Positions 17,816 through 28,036 are shown, counted from the first letter of the stretch. The stretch is 64,000 bases of DNA from Hyphomicrobium sp. ghe19 (GCF_902712875.1 NZ_LR743509.1:1674001-1738000), one strand, 5' to 3'. Translations and numbers: made by a program. The notes: a model not told the origin generated them from the letters alone.

Positions 17816-19636
17816 ATGTGTGGGATCGTAGGAATTCTCGGAAAATCATCGGTTTCGACCAATCTGGTCGACGCCCTGCGGAGGCTCGAATACCGGGGCT
17901 ATGATTCGGCGGGCATCGCAACGGTCGAGGGCGGCGCTATCGATCGCCGCCGCGCCGAGGGCAAGCTACGGAACTTGGAAAAGCGGCTGATCTCGGAGCC
18001 GCTCGCGGGCCGCACCGGCATCGGCCATACGCGCTGGGCGACGCACGGCCGTCCGACGGAGCGCAACGCGCACCCGCATATGACGGCTAAGGTCTCGGTC
18101 GTGCACAACGGCATAATCGAGAATTTCCGCGAGCTCAGGGCGCGTCTCGAGGCCAAGGGACACAAATTCGAGACCGATACGGACACCGAAGCCGTCGTCC
18201 ACCTGATCACGGACGAAATGGATCAGGGTGCGGAGCCTGTCGCCGCCGTTCGTAATGCCCTGCAGCATCTGGAGGGCGCTTTTGCGCTCGGCATCATTTT
18301 CGCGGGCGAGGACGATTTGATGATCGCGGCCCGCAAGGGTTCGCCGCTCGCCATCGGCCACGGCTCGGGCGAGATGTACCTCGGTTCGGACGCCATCGCG
18401 CTTGCGCCGTTCACGGACGCTATCACTTATCTTGAAGAGGGCGATTGGGCGGTTCTGCACCGCTCGGGCGCCGAGATCTTCAATCTTGATGGTGAGCGCG
18501 TGGAGCGCCCACTCGTCAAAGCCGTAGCGAGCGCTCTTTTGATCGATAAGGGCAACTATCGCCACTTCATGGCGAAGGAAATTCACGAGCAGCCGGAAGT
18601 CATTTCGCACACGCTCGCGAACTACCTCGATATGACGACGGCGCGCGTGCGTTTTCCGGATTTGGGCGTCGATCTCTCGAAAATCAGCCGCGTTACGATA
18701 TCAGCGTGCGGCACGGCTTATTATGCCGGGCTCGTCGCCAAATACTGGATCGAGCGTTACGCGCGATTGCCGGTCGACATCGATGTCGCGTCGGAAATGC
18801 GTTACCGCGAAACGCCGTTGCCCGAGCACGGTCTCGCGGTGTTCGTCTCGCAGTCAGGGGAAACGGCCGATACGCTGGCGACGCTTCGCTATGCGAAGGC
18901 CAATGACCAACGCATCGCCTCCATCGTCAACGTTCGCACCTCGACGATTGCGCGTGAATCGCACACGGCGCTGCCAACGCTGGCGGGGCCGGAAATCGGG
19001 GTCGCTTCGACGAAGGCATTCACGTGCCAGCTTGCCGTGCTCGCTTGCTTGGCGATCGCAATCGCCCGGGCACGTGACAAGATCACGGTCGAACAGGAAA
19101 TGGCGCTCGTCACATCGTTGATGGAGGTGCCCCGTCACATTGCTTCGATTTTGAAGAACGACGAGTCTTTCATCGCGGTTGCTCACGAACTCGCCAAGGC
19201 CCGTGACGTTCTCTATCTGGGCCGCGGTTCGAGTTTCCCGATCGCTCTGGAAGGTGCGCTGAAGCTCAAGGAGATCTCGTATATACATGCCGAGGGCTAC
19301 GCCGCAGGCGAGCTGAAGCACGGTCCTATCGCGCTGATCGATGAAACCGTGCCGGTCGTCGTGGTCGCTCCCGAGGACGATCTCTTCGAGAAGACGGTGT
19401 CCAATTTGCAGGAGGTGGCGGCTCGCGGGGGCCAGGTGATCCTCATTTCGGACGCGGCGCCTGAAAAAGCTGGTTGTAAACTCGCTGCCCACATCCAAAT
19501 GCCGAGCGTCGACACTTTTGTTGCGCCAATGATTTATGCTGTGCCGACTCAGCTCATCGCCTACCAGACGGCGGTATTGATGGGTACGGACGTCGATCAG
19601 CCGCGAAATCTGGCGAAGTCCGTCACGGTGGAATAA
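17816..19636 (+). CDS. glmS: Glutamine--fructose-6-phosphate aminotransferase (isomerizing)
   Basis: 606 residues from the ATG at 17816, chosen because it makes the catalytic Cys residue 2 (MCGIVGILG) and has a GGGGGAG binding site; the upstream extension is rejected. The N-terminal Ntn-type glutaminase domain (GYDSAGIA, THGRPTERNAHPH) is followed by two SIS isomerase domains, with SACGTAYYAG, SQSGETADTLA, STKAF and a C-terminal AKSVTVE. It produces GlcN-6-P from fructose-6-P and glutamine, the first committed step to UDP-GlcNAc. No glmS ribozyme-like structure was recognised upstream. Confidence 0.97.
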   Translation: MCGIVGILGKSSVSTNLVDALRRLEYRGYDSAGIATVEGGAIDRRRAEGKLRNLEKRLISEPLAGRTGIGHTRWATHGRPTERNAHPHMTAKVSVVHNGIIENFRELRARLEAKGHKFETDTDTEAVVHLITDEMDQGAEPVAAVRNALQHLEGAFALGIIFAGEDDLMIAARKGSPLAIGHGSGEMYLGSDAIALAPFTDAITYLEEGDWAVLHRSGAEIFNLDGERVERPLVKAVASALLIDKGNYRHFMAKEIHEQPEVISHTLANYLDMTTARVRFPDLGVDLSKISRVTISACGTAYYAGLVAKYWIERYARLPVDIDVASEMRYRETPLPEHGLAVFVSQSGETADTLATLRYAKANDQRIASIVNVRTSTIARESHTALPTLAGPEIGVASTKAFTCQLAVLACLAIAIARARDKITVEQEMALVTSLMEVPRHIASILKNDESFIAVAHELAKARDVLYLGRGSSFPIALEGALKLKEISYIHAEGYAAGELKHGPIALIDETVPVVVVAPEDDLFEKTVSNLQEVAARGGQVILISDAAPEKAGCKLAAHIQMPSVDTFVAPMIYAVPTQLIAYQTAVLMGTDVDQPRNLAKSVTVE

Positions 19637-19653
19637 CCGGCAAAAAAGCCGGT
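19636..19653 (+). terminator. Small hairpin after glmS
   Basis: ACCGGC-AAAAAA-GCCGGT immediately after the glmS stop. The stem is only 6 bases and no T-run follows, so termination would be weak. Confidence 0.3.
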
Positions 19654-19755
19654 ATAAGAGGGCGGGGGCCCACAATTTGCCTCGTTCAAATGATTGCAAT
19701 ACCTTGAGGGGAGGTTGCGCAATCTAGAACGTGACCATTGGGGAAGGTACGTACA

Positions 19756-21072
19756 ATGACGCAGTTCCAGGCGTTGGCGCGCCCCATGGCGCTCGCTGCC
19801 ATCGTGACGTGCGTATTTGCCGGCGGCCTCGCCAGCTGGCCATCCGCGGGCGAAGCTGCCAAAGCAAAGTCCGCAAGCCAGGCGACGCAGGGGCCGAAAG
19901 CTGGCCAAAGCGGTGGCGGCGACAGTGACGCCGAACAGAAGGCCGTGGCCATCGCGGCCGCGAAAAAGGCTTACGATGCCGGGCTCAAGGAATATGCCGC
20001 CGGCCGTCACCAAAATGCGATCGGCCAGCTGACGATTGCCGTCAAGGCGGGCGTGCTTTCGGCCTCCGAAATGGCGAAAGCCCTTTATACCCGCGGCCTT
20101 GCCTACAAACGAGATAACAAGCCCGGCCTCGCTATTTCGGACCTCACAAGCGCGATCTGGTTGAAGAACGGGCTCAGCCCGAGCGACCAAAAGTCGGCGA
20201 TTGCGGAGCGCTCGGAAGCCTATCGCATGGCGGGCCTCGAAGACACGGGCAGCACGCCGGATCAGCGCGTCATCGCGGCCGCAAAGCCGGCAGCCGGCGC
20301 TCCGGGCGCTAAGGTCGTCGCAAATCCAGCGCCGGGGCCCAATGCCGGTTCGGCCGGGCTTTCCGCTGCGGCGATTGCCGAAGCGGCCGGCAGCCAGGGT
20401 GGTGCGAGCTCCGGAGACGGCACGTCGGCGACGATTACGCGGCAGGACGCCAACAGCGAGGCCGCGATGGATGCGGCGCGCGCTCGTGCTACCGCAGCGG
20501 GAGAGAGTTCGAGCTTTCAATCGATTGCTTCGCCGTCAGACGCTAGCCCGGCGCCGCCGCCGTCTGGCGGGTCTTCGTTCGGGCAGACTGTCAGCGCCAT
20601 ACCCGGCAACGTCACGGGCTTTTTCTCCAACATGTTCGGGGGTGGATCGACGCCTGCGGCAGCTCCGCCTGCGAGTAGTGAAGCGGTGACAACGGCCTCA
20701 ACATCCGGCGCTCCCGAAACGTCGAGTTGGAGCAACGCGACGGTCGTCGCGCCGGGTGCTGCCGCTAAGCCCACGAAAATTGCGCTCGCGGCCGAGACCA
20801 ACCCAAAGTCCGTCGCGACGAAGGGCAAGTATAAGATTCATATCGCTGCTCTCAGGTCGCGGGCAGATGCCGAGGCATTGGCGCAGAACCTCATCGCCCA
20901 GCATGGCCCCGAACTTTCCAATCACGTGCCGACCGTCGATGAGGCCGTCATCGGCAGCATGGGGACGTTTTATCGCGTGCGGATCGGGGGCTATGCTTCG
21001 CAGGAAGAGCCGCGCGGTCTCTGCAACAAACTTCGAAGCAGTGGCCTTGATTGTCTGGTCGTGACAAACTGA
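19756..21072 (+). CDS. TPR and SPOR-domain secreted protein
   Basis: 438 residues from the ATG at 19756 (binding site GGGGAAGG). A signal peptide (about residues 1-32) is followed by a TPR-like helical region (KKAYDAGLKEYAAGRHQNAIGQL..., AKALYTRGLAYKRDNKPGLAI), a long low-complexity Ala/Ser/Pro/Gly linker (about 160-345) and a C-terminal SPOR domain (YKIHIAALRSRADAEALAQ ... FYRVRIGGYAS). The SPOR domain points to binding septal peptidoglycan in the periplasm; the TPRs suggest a protein partner. With the SPOR protein at 15080-15946 it brackets glmU-glmS. Confidence 0.8.
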   Translation: MTQFQALARPMALAAIVTCVFAGGLASWPSAGEAAKAKSASQATQGPKAGQSGGGDSDAEQKAVAIAAAKKAYDAGLKEYAAGRHQNAIGQLTIAVKAGVLSASEMAKALYTRGLAYKRDNKPGLAISDLTSAIWLKNGLSPSDQKSAIAERSEAYRMAGLEDTGSTPDQRVIAAAKPAAGAPGAKVVANPAPGPNAGSAGLSAAAIAEAAGSQGGASSGDGTSATITRQDANSEAAMDAARARATAAGESSSFQSIASPSDASPAPPPSGGSSFGQTVSAIPGNVTGFFSNMFGGGSTPAAAPPASSEAVTTASTSGAPETSSWSNATVVAPGAAAKPTKIALAAETNPKSVATKGKYKIHIAALRSRADAEALAQNLIAQHGPELSNHVPTVDEAVIGSMGTFYRVRIGGYASQEEPRGLCNKLRSSGLDCLVVTN

Positions 21073-21116
21073 GGCTCGCCCGGTCTCCATCGGGCTATCA
21101 GCTCGAGTAGGAGAGA

Positions 21117-21941
21117 ATGGCCCCACCGTCTGCTCACGACCCCGGCCCTCGCAGTTCTTTGGGCGCCGACGCGAAGACGGATGCACAGCTGACCGCTGGG
21201 CTCAAGCGGCTGGTTAGCGATGACGGCAAAACGGGATGGCGACTCGGATCGCGGATCCGCAACGCTTTTCTGACCGGTCTCGTCATCGTCGGCCCCGTCA
21301 CGATCACGCTTTGGATCATGTGGGGTGTCATCCATTGGATTGACGCCTGGATCAAGCCGCTGCTGCCGACGACCTTTAATCCCGATACGTACCTGCCGTT
21401 TCCGTTGCCGGGGCTTGGTCTCGTCATTGCCATCGTCGGGCTGACGCTGATCGGCGCGCTCGCTGCCAACCTGCTCGGGCGGACGCTCGTCTCCTCGGGC
21501 GAACTCATGATGTCGCGCACGCCGATCGTGCGCAACGTCTATGGGGCGCTGAAGCAGATTTTCGAGAGCGTCATCTCGACGACCGGACCGAATTCCAGTT
21601 TTCAAAAGGTCGGGATGATCGAATTCCCGTCGAAGGAAATCTGGAGCCTCGTGTTCGTCACGGGCGAGACGACGGGCGAGATCAAAGACGCGAAGCCGGG
21701 CGGCGCCGAAGATCTTCTCACCGTTTTCATGCCGACCGGCATTGTGCCGCCGACTGGGTTCATCTGCTTCGTGCCGCGGGCGAACGTGGTGTTTCTATCG
21801 ATGACCGTCGAGGAAGCAGCGAAGATCGTTCTTTCGGGCGGCATCGTCATGCCGGACGTCGCGGAGAAAATGAAACGGCTTGCGGCGGCGGAGAAGAAGG
21901 CGTCGCGTTTCCGTTTGGGCAGCGACAAGCCTGCTGCTTAG
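21117..21941 (+). CDS. DUF502-family membrane protein
   Basis: 274 residues. Two membrane segments, FLTGLVIVGPVTITLWIMWG (about residues 50-70) and LGLVIAIVGLTLIGALAANL (about 100-120), are followed by the family's conserved soluble region with MMSRTPIVRNVYGALKQI and TGIVPPTGFICFVPRANV. DUF502 proteins are widespread inner-membrane proteins of unknown biochemical role, sometimes linked to envelope integrity. The gene ends 8 bases from the convergent recG stop. Confidence 0.85.
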   Translation: MAPPSAHDPGPRSSLGADAKTDAQLTAGLKRLVSDDGKTGWRLGSRIRNAFLTGLVIVGPVTITLWIMWGVIHWIDAWIKPLLPTTFNPDTYLPFPLPGLGLVIAIVGLTLIGALAANLLGRTLVSSGELMMSRTPIVRNVYGALKQIFESVISTTGPNSSFQKVGMIEFPSKEIWSLVFVTGETTGEIKDAKPGGAEDLLTVFMPTGIVPPTGFICFVPRANVVFLSMTVEEAAKIVLSGGIVMPDVAEKMKRLAAAEKKASRFRLGSDKPAA

Positions 21942-21949
21942 CCTTCTGA

Positions 21950-24064
21950 CTAGGCTGCGCGAAACAGGCGAACCGCTTCATCGCATTCGAAGAGATAGAG
22001 CAGTGTTCTGAGTGCCTGACCACGCGGTGAGACGAGGTTTGGATCTTTCTGAAGAATGAGTTCGGCGTCGTCGCGGGCGGCTTCGAGCAGCGCGTCCCGG
22101 CCGGGAACCTCTGCAATCCGGAAGCCCGGCGCGCCGCTCTGGCGAGCTCCCAGGATTTCGCCGCCGCCGCGAAGTTCGAGATCCTTCTCCGCGATCTTGA
22201 AGCCGTCCTCGGTCTCTTCCATCATCTTCAATCGCGCTTCGGCGGTTTCACCGAGCGGCGCTTTGTAGAGCAGCATGCAGAACGATTCACGCGTGCCGCG
22301 GCCGACGCGGCCGCGCAGCTGGTGAAGCTGGGCCAAGCCGAAGCGCTCGGCGTGCTCGATCACCATGATGTTGGCATTCGGAACGTTGACGCCGACTTCG
22401 ATGACGGTCGTCGCGACGAGAATTCTCAGATGGCCGGCGGCGAATGCCGACATCGTCTCGTCCTTCTCCTTGCCCGTCAGTCCGCCGTGCAACAGGCCGA
22501 CGCTGTCGCCGAAGATCTGGCGGAGATATGCGAACCGTTCTTCCGCGGCGGCGAGATCCGAAATTTCGGACGTTTCGATCAGCGGGCAGACCCAGTAGAC
22601 CTGCGCGCCTTCTTCGAGCTGGACGCGAACGCGATCGATCAGGCGTTCCAGCAATTCCAGCGGCACCGCTTTGGTGACGACGGGTTTGCGTCCGGCTGGT
22701 TTTTCCGTGAGCTTCGATACGTCGAGATCGCCGTAGTGCGTCATCAAAAGCGTCCGCGGAATGGGCGTCGCTGTCATCACGAGGACGTTTGTGTCGCCGT
22801 TCGATCCTTTGGATTGCAGCGCCATGCGCTGGTGAACGCCGAAGCGGTGCTGCTCGTCGATGACCGCGACGGCGAGGTCTTTGAACTGCACGTCCGATTG
22901 AAAGAGCGCGTGCGTTCCGATCAGGATGTCGATCTCGCCGGTCGCGAGGCGCGATATCACGGCGTCGCGGGCTTTGCCTTTTTCGCGTCCCGTGAGCAGG
23001 GCGATCCGGAGGCCTGCCGCGTCGGCAAGCGGCGCGATGGTTTCGATATGCTGGCGGGCGAGCACTTCGGTCGGAGCCATCAACGCGGCTTGCGCACCAG
23101 CCTCAACGGCGACGGCCATGCTCATCAATGCGACCACGGTTTTGCCGGAGCCGACGTCGCCCTGGAGCAGACGCAGCATCCGGTGGGGCGCTGCGAGGTC
23201 ATCGGTGATTTCGGCGAGCGCGCCCGTTTGCGATCCGGTGAGCGAAAACGGGAGTGCGGCTGCGATCTTCGCGCGAATTTTGCCGTTGCCCGACAGGCGC
23301 CGTCCGCGTTCCGTCTTCAGGTTTCGCCGTACGAGCGCGAACGCGAGCTGACCCGCGAGGAGTTCATCATAGGCGAGGCGTTGCCAGAACATGGCGCCGT
23401 TAGAGACGTCTTGCGCCTCGCCCGGCCGATGGACGCGGACGACCGCTTCGTTGAATTTCGGCCAGTAGCGCGCTTCGAGCCAGCTCGTTTCCTGCCATTC
23501 GGGAAGTTCAGGAACGCGTTCGACGGCCTGGCGCGCAGCTTTGAGCGCGATCTTTCCGGAGAGCCCTGCAGTCAGCGGATAGACTGGCTCGAGCAACGGC
23601 ATCTCGTGACGGGCTTCCGGCGAGACGATGTAATCGGGATGCGACATCTGAAGCCGCTCGCCGTAGCGTTCGATGCGGCCTGAGACGTAGCGGATTTCGC
23701 CTTCGGGCAGCTGACGCTCGATGAATTTATGCTCGGCGTGGAAGAAGATCAGGTCGATGCGGCCCGTGTCGTCTTCGCACGTCACCTTGTACGGGGCTTT
23801 GGTATTTCCTCGCGGCGAGGGCTTGTGTTTCAGCACTCTCAGTTCGAGCGTGACGATGGTTCCGGGGACGGCTGCTGCGAGCTGGGGCTGGCTGCGCCGG
23901 TCGATCACGCCGGTCGGCATGTGCCACAGCACATCGATGACACGAGGCTCGGAAACGCCCGGCGGTAAGGCCAGACATTTTTTCAAAAGCAGAATGAGGC
24001 GCGGGCCGATCCCGGCCAGGGTTTGCGCCGACGCGAAAAGCGGATTGAGAAAGGCTGGTCGCAT
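21950..24064 (-). CDS. recG: ATP-dependent DNA helicase RecG
   Basis: 704 residues from the ATG at 24064, where family similarity begins (MRPAFLNPLFASAQTLAGIG); an in-frame ATG at 24130 would add 22 residues. The N-terminal wedge/OB domain is followed by helicase domain 1 with Walker A GDVGSGKT and the RecG box DEQHRFG, then domain 2 with TTVIEVGVNVPNANIM and QLRGRVGRG, and the C-terminal RecG TRG-type region. RecG remodels stalled replication forks and Holliday junctions. It is divergent from sdhE, and mfd, a related helicase with a similar motor, lies just beyond. Confidence 0.95.
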   Translation of the reverse strand: MRPAFLNPLFASAQTLAGIGPRLILLLKKCLALPPGVSEPRVIDVLWHMPTGVIDRRSQPQLAAAVPGTIVTLELRVLKHKPSPRGNTKAPYKVTCEDDTGRIDLIFFHAEHKFIERQLPEGEIRYVSGRIERYGERLQMSHPDYIVSPEARHEMPLLEPVYPLTAGLSGKIALKAARQAVERVPELPEWQETSWLEARYWPKFNEAVVRVHRPGEAQDVSNGAMFWQRLAYDELLAGQLAFALVRRNLKTERGRRLSGNGKIRAKIAAALPFSLTGSQTGALAEITDDLAAPHRMLRLLQGDVGSGKTVVALMSMAVAVEAGAQAALMAPTEVLARQHIETIAPLADAAGLRIALLTGREKGKARDAVISRLATGEIDILIGTHALFQSDVQFKDLAVAVIDEQHRFGVHQRMALQSKGSNGDTNVLVMTATPIPRTLLMTHYGDLDVSKLTEKPAGRKPVVTKAVPLELLERLIDRVRVQLEEGAQVYWVCPLIETSEISDLAAAEERFAYLRQIFGDSVGLLHGGLTGKEKDETMSAFAAGHLRILVATTVIEVGVNVPNANIMVIEHAERFGLAQLHQLRGRVGRGTRESFCMLLYKAPLGETAEARLKMMEETEDGFKIAEKDLELRGGGEILGARQSGAPGFRIAEVPGRDALLEAARDDAELILQKDPNLVSPRGQALRTLLYLFECDEAVRLFRAA

Positions 24065-24183
24065 CGTAGAATTAGGCTCGCCGTTGGCAGGTGTCGCGGG
24101 GCCGCTACCGTTGGTCGCGGCAATAAGCATCGCCGGGTGCGCTAGGCGCGGGGAGCAGTGGGCGGTATAGGAACCCTTCGCGA

Positions 24184-24540
24184 ATGGCGCACCGTGACGG
24201 CCGTCCGGCGCTCAGTCAAGCTGCTGCCGACGCTTTTACCATTGCCATGCAACCCGGACTTCATATGACGGACGATCTCGAGGCGAAGAGGCGGCGTGCG
24301 TCTTATCGCGCTCACCACCGCGGCACCAAGGAAATGGACGTGCTGGTCGGGCGCTATGCCGATGACCGGCTTCCCTCCTATACTCCTGAACAGATCGAGC
24401 GCTTCGAGCGTTTCATGACAATTCCCGATCCCTCACTCCAGCAGTGGATCTTCTCCGGCCAGGGTTACAGCGGCATCGAATTCGAGGACCTGCTGAACGA
24501 TATTCGGGCCTTCCATGGCCTTACGGCAGAGACGAGATAA
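24184..24540 (+). CDS. sdhE: FAD assembly factor SdhE
   Basis: 118 residues from the ATG at 24184 (AGGA about 12 bases upstream); in-frame ATGs at 24247 and 24265 would remove 21 or 27 residues that are not family-like, so the start is uncertain. The core has the SdhE signature RGTKEMD (the conserved RGxxE loop) within RRRASYRAHHRG, followed by a helical bundle and W(I/L)F-type ending. SdhE binds the succinate dehydrogenase flavoprotein and promotes covalent FAD attachment. It lies 10 bases before mfd. Confidence 0.85.
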   Translation: MAHRDGRPALSQAAADAFTIAMQPGLHMTDDLEAKRRRASYRAHHRGTKEMDVLVGRYADDRLPSYTPEQIERFERFMTIPDPSLQQWIFSGQGYSGIEFEDLLNDIRAFHGLTAETR

Positions 24541-24550
24541 GACGCATTAG

Positions 24551-27500
24551 ATGACAACAAAAGTGCACAGCTCTCGCGCCGTATTTTCGGGTGTTCCGGA
24601 AGGTTTTGACGGCCGCGTCGTCGCCGATATCACGAAGGCTGCGCGCACCGGCGACCAGCCCGGCCTTCACCTCCACATCGCGCGCGACGACCGCCGGCTC
24701 GACGAGCTTCAGGCGGCGGTAGCCTTTTTTGCTCCCGACATCGCCATCGTGCCGTTTCCGTCGTGGGATACCGTTCCTTACGACCGGACGAGCCCCAATC
24801 CGGAAATCGTGTCGAAGCGGATCACGGCGCTCGGAAAGCTTGCCGTCGGCGGGCGTAAAAAGCCGACGCTGGTGCTGACGACCATCAATGCGATTTTGCA
24901 GCGCCTGCCGCCGCGGAGTTTCATTCGTGGCGCCGTCAAGACGATCGCGCCGGCGACGCGGCTCGATCCGGCCGATCTGATCAAGCGGCTCGAATCCTAC
25001 GGCTACGACCGGTCGAGCACGGTCATGGAACCCGGCGAATATGCGCAGCGCGGCGGTATCATCGATCTTTATCCGCCTGGGCGGAGCAACCCGATCCGTC
25101 TCGATTTCTTCGGCGATACGCTCGAGTCCATCAAGGCCTTCGACGCGGAAACGCAACGCTCGCTGAAGCCGGTTCCGAAATTTTCGCTGATGCCGGTCAG
25201 CGAAGTCGCCTTCGGGGAAGCGGCGACGGCGTTGTTCCGGACGCGCTACGTCGCGCTCTTTGGCGGCAATACGGGCGATGATCCGCTTTATGAAGCGGTC
25301 AGCAGCGGCCGGCGTTACGTCGGCCAGGAGCACTGGCTGCCGTTCTTTCATCCGAGCCTCGAGACGCTCTTCGACTATCTGCCGGGCGTCGGCATCAGTT
25401 TCGATTATCATGATGACGAAGCGATCGAGCAGCGGTTCGAGCAGATCCGCGAACACTACGAGGCGCGTGTCGATTCACTCGAGGGCCAGCGATTTGGAGC
25501 ACCGCCTTACAAGCCCGTGCCGCCCGACCAGATGTTTCTCGACGCCAAGGATTGGGCGGCCGGACTCGGCTCGCGAACGGTCTCACGTCTGACGCCCTTC
25601 GACGAGCCCGGTGCGACGAACGTCTATTCGATGCACGGCAAGCGCGGGCGAACGTTCGCTGCCGAACGCGCCAATCCCGACGCGAACGTCTTCGATGCGG
25701 CGGTGGCTCATATCCGGCGCGTTCACGCGGAAAACCGCAGGGTCATTCTTGCGGCCTGGACGCCGGGGGCGCGCGAACGCCTGATTACGCTCCTCGAAGA
25801 TCATGGCCTGGAGAACGCCGTGAAGGTCGAGAACTTCGCGGAAGTGCTGGCACTTCCGCCGGGTCAGACGGCGTTCGCGGTGTTCGGCATCGAGGAAGGT
25901 TTCGAGACACCCGATTTCGCCGTCGTTGCCGAGCAGGACATTCTGGGCGACCGGCTGGTGCGCCAGCGCCGTCGCGCCCGCAAGGCGGCAGACGTTCTGA
26001 CGGAAGCCACGAGCCTCTCGGTCGGCGATCTCGTCGTTCACAGCGATCACGGCATCGGCCGGTTCGCGGGCTTGCAGACCATCACGGCGCTCGGCGCGCC
26101 GCACGACTGCCTCGAACTGCAATATGCCGGCGGCGACAAGCTGTTCCTGCCTGTCGAGAACATTGAGCTTCTGACACGTTACGGCGCCGACGAAGGCGAC
26201 GCGCAGCTCGACCGTCTCGGTGGCGTCGGCTGGCAGACCCGCAAGGCGAAGCTCAAGAAACGTCTTCGCGAGATCGCGAACGAGCTCATCAAGATCGCGG
26301 CGCTCCGAGCGTTGCGGGAAGCTCCGGTACTCGTTCCGCCAACAGGCGCTTACGACGAGTTCGTTGCGCGGTTTCCGTATGAGGAGACGGAGGATCAGGC
26401 GGCCAGCATCGATGCGGTGCTCGGCGATCTCGCATCGGGCAAGCCGATGGACCGGCTCGTCTGCGGCGACGTCGGCTTCGGGAAGACGGAAGTCGCCATT
26501 CGCGCGGCGTTCGTCGCGGCTATGAACGGCTTGCAGGTTGCGGTCGTGGTTCCGACGACGCTCCTTGCGAGGCAACATTTCCGCACGTTCACACAGCGGT
26601 TCCAGGGCCTGCCCGTGAAGATCGCGCAGGCGTCGCGCATGGTCGGGACGAAGGAGCTGGCCGAAGTGAAGGCCGGAGTGAAATCCGGCGATATCGATAT
26701 CGTGGTCGGCACGCATGCTTTGCTCGGCAAATCGATCGAGTTCGCGCGGCTCGGCCTTCTGATCATCGACGAAGAGCAGCACTTCGGCGTCAATCACAAA
26801 GAACGCCTGAAGAAGATGCGCGAAGACGTGCATGTGCTGACGCTGTCTGCGACGCCGATCCCGCGTACGCTGCAACTTGCCTTGACTGGCGTGCGCGAGC
26901 TTTCGCTGATCACCACGCCACCGGTCGACCGCTTGGCGGTGCGGACGTTCATCTCGCCGTTCGATCCGGTCATTCTGAAAGAAGCGCTGCGGCGCGAGCG
27001 TTTCCGTGGCGGGCAGACGTATTACGTGGCGCCGCGGATTTCCGATCTCGATGAGATGTCGGAGTTCCTGCGTGAGGCCGTGCCCGATCTCGTCTTCGCG
27101 CGCGCGACGGGCCAGATGACGCCGACGGAGCTCGAGGACGTGATGACTGCCTTCTACGAGGGCAAGTACGACATTCTGCTTTCGACGGCGATCGTCGAGT
27201 CCGGTCTCGATGTTCCGAACGCGAATACGCTGATCGTTCACCGCGCCGATATGTTCGGCTTGGCGCAGCTCTATCAGCTTCGCGGCCGCGTCGGCCGATC
27301 GAAGACGCGGGCTTATGCCTACATAACGACGCCGCCGGGACAGAAGCTCACCGAAGGCGCGGAAAAGCGCCTCAAGGTTCTGCAGTCGCTCGATACGCTT
27401 GGTGCGGGATTCTCGCTTGCCTCGCACGATCTCGATATTCGCGGCGGCGGCAATCTTCTCGGCGAAGAGCAGTCCGGCCACATCAAGGAAGTCGGTTTCG

Positions 27501-28036
27501 AACTCTACCAGTCGATGCTGGAAGAGGCCGTTTCAGCAATGAAGGGTGGCGATCTCGAAGCCGACGACAAGTGGAGCCCGGAGATCCAGCTCGGCACGTC
27601 GATCATGATTCCGGAGCCTTATGTTGCGGATCTACAACTTCGGCTCGGCCTTTACCGGCGACTGTCGAGTTTGGAGAAGCGGTCCGAGATCGACGCTTTT
27701 GCCGCGGAGCTCGTCGACCGGTTCGGTCCGCTGCCACCCGAGGTCGAGCATCTTCTCGACGTCATGGAGATCAAGGGTCTTTGCCGCATGGCAGGCATCG
27801 CGAAGGTCGATGCGGGGCCGAAGGGCGCCGTCATCACGCTGCACAAGGCGAAGTTCGCGAACCCGGAAGGGCTCATCGCATTCGTGCAGAATTCACGTGG
27901 GGCACTCAAGGTTCAGCCGGATCAGCGCCTCGTCTATCGCTCCGACTGGGATTTGCCCGAGATGCGGTTGAAGGGCGTAAGGGCGGTCGTCCAGCAGTTC
28001 GCCGACATCGCGGCGAAAACGAAGAAGGCGGCTTAG
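24551..28036 (+). CDS. mfd: Transcription-repair coupling factor
   Basis: 1161 residues, the usual length. The N-terminal UvrB-like part (GYDRSSTVMEPGEYAQRGGIIDLYPPG) is followed by the RNA-polymerase interaction domain (GDLVVHSDHGIGRF), then the RecG-like translocase with Walker A GDVGFGKTEVA, the box DEEQHFGV and motifs TAIVESGLDVPNANTL and QLRGRVGRS, and the C-terminal autoinhibitory TRCF domain. Mfd removes RNA polymerase stalled at lesions and recruits UvrA. The start has only a weak binding site, consistent with translation following from sdhE 10 bases upstream. Confidence 0.97.
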   Translation: MTTKVHSSRAVFSGVPEGFDGRVVADITKAARTGDQPGLHLHIARDDRRLDELQAAVAFFAPDIAIVPFPSWDTVPYDRTSPNPEIVSKRITALGKLAVGGRKKPTLVLTTINAILQRLPPRSFIRGAVKTIAPATRLDPADLIKRLESYGYDRSSTVMEPGEYAQRGGIIDLYPPGRSNPIRLDFFGDTLESIKAFDAETQRSLKPVPKFSLMPVSEVAFGEAATALFRTRYVALFGGNTGDDPLYEAVSSGRRYVGQEHWLPFFHPSLETLFDYLPGVGISFDYHDDEAIEQRFEQIREHYEARVDSLEGQRFGAPPYKPVPPDQMFLDAKDWAAGLGSRTVSRLTPFDEPGATNVYSMHGKRGRTFAAERANPDANVFDAAVAHIRRVHAENRRVILAAWTPGARERLITLLEDHGLENAVKVENFAEVLALPPGQTAFAVFGIEEGFETPDFAVVAEQDILGDRLVRQRRRARKAADVLTEATSLSVGDLVVHSDHGIGRFAGLQTITALGAPHDCLELQYAGGDKLFLPVENIELLTRYGADEGDAQLDRLGGVGWQTRKAKLKKRLREIANELIKIAALRALREAPVLVPPTGAYDEFVARFPYEETEDQAASIDAVLGDLASGKPMDRLVCGDVGFGKTEVAIRAAFVAAMNGLQVAVVVPTTLLARQHFRTFTQRFQGLPVKIAQASRMVGTKELAEVKAGVKSGDIDIVVGTHALLGKSIEFARLGLLIIDEEQHFGVNHKERLKKMREDVHVLTLSATPIPRTLQLALTGVRELSLITTPPVDRLAVRTFISPFDPVILKEALRRERFRGGQTYYVAPRISDLDEMSEFLREAVPDLVFARATGQMTPTELEDVMTAFYEGKYDILLSTAIVESGLDVPNANTLIVHRADMFGLAQLYQLRGRVGRSKTRAYAYITTPPGQKLTEGAEKRLKVLQSLDTLGAGFSLASHDLDIRGGGNLLGEEQSGHIKEVGFELYQSMLEEAVSAMKGGDLEADDKWSPEIQLGTSIMIPEPYVADLQLRLGLYRRLSSLEKRSEIDAFAAELVDRFGPLPPEVEHLLDVMEIKGLCRMAGIAKVDAGPKGAVITLHKAKFANPEGLIAFVQNSRGALKVQPDQRLVYRSDWDLPEMRLKGVRAVVQQFADIAAKTKKAA

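Noticed and set aside
22322..23683. 453-codon plus-strand frame opposite recG
   Set aside because: Antisense shadow of recG.
25583..27481. 632-codon minus-strand open frame opposite mfd
   Set aside because: It is the antisense shadow of a highly conserved gene; the protein is Arg/Leu-rich with no domain.
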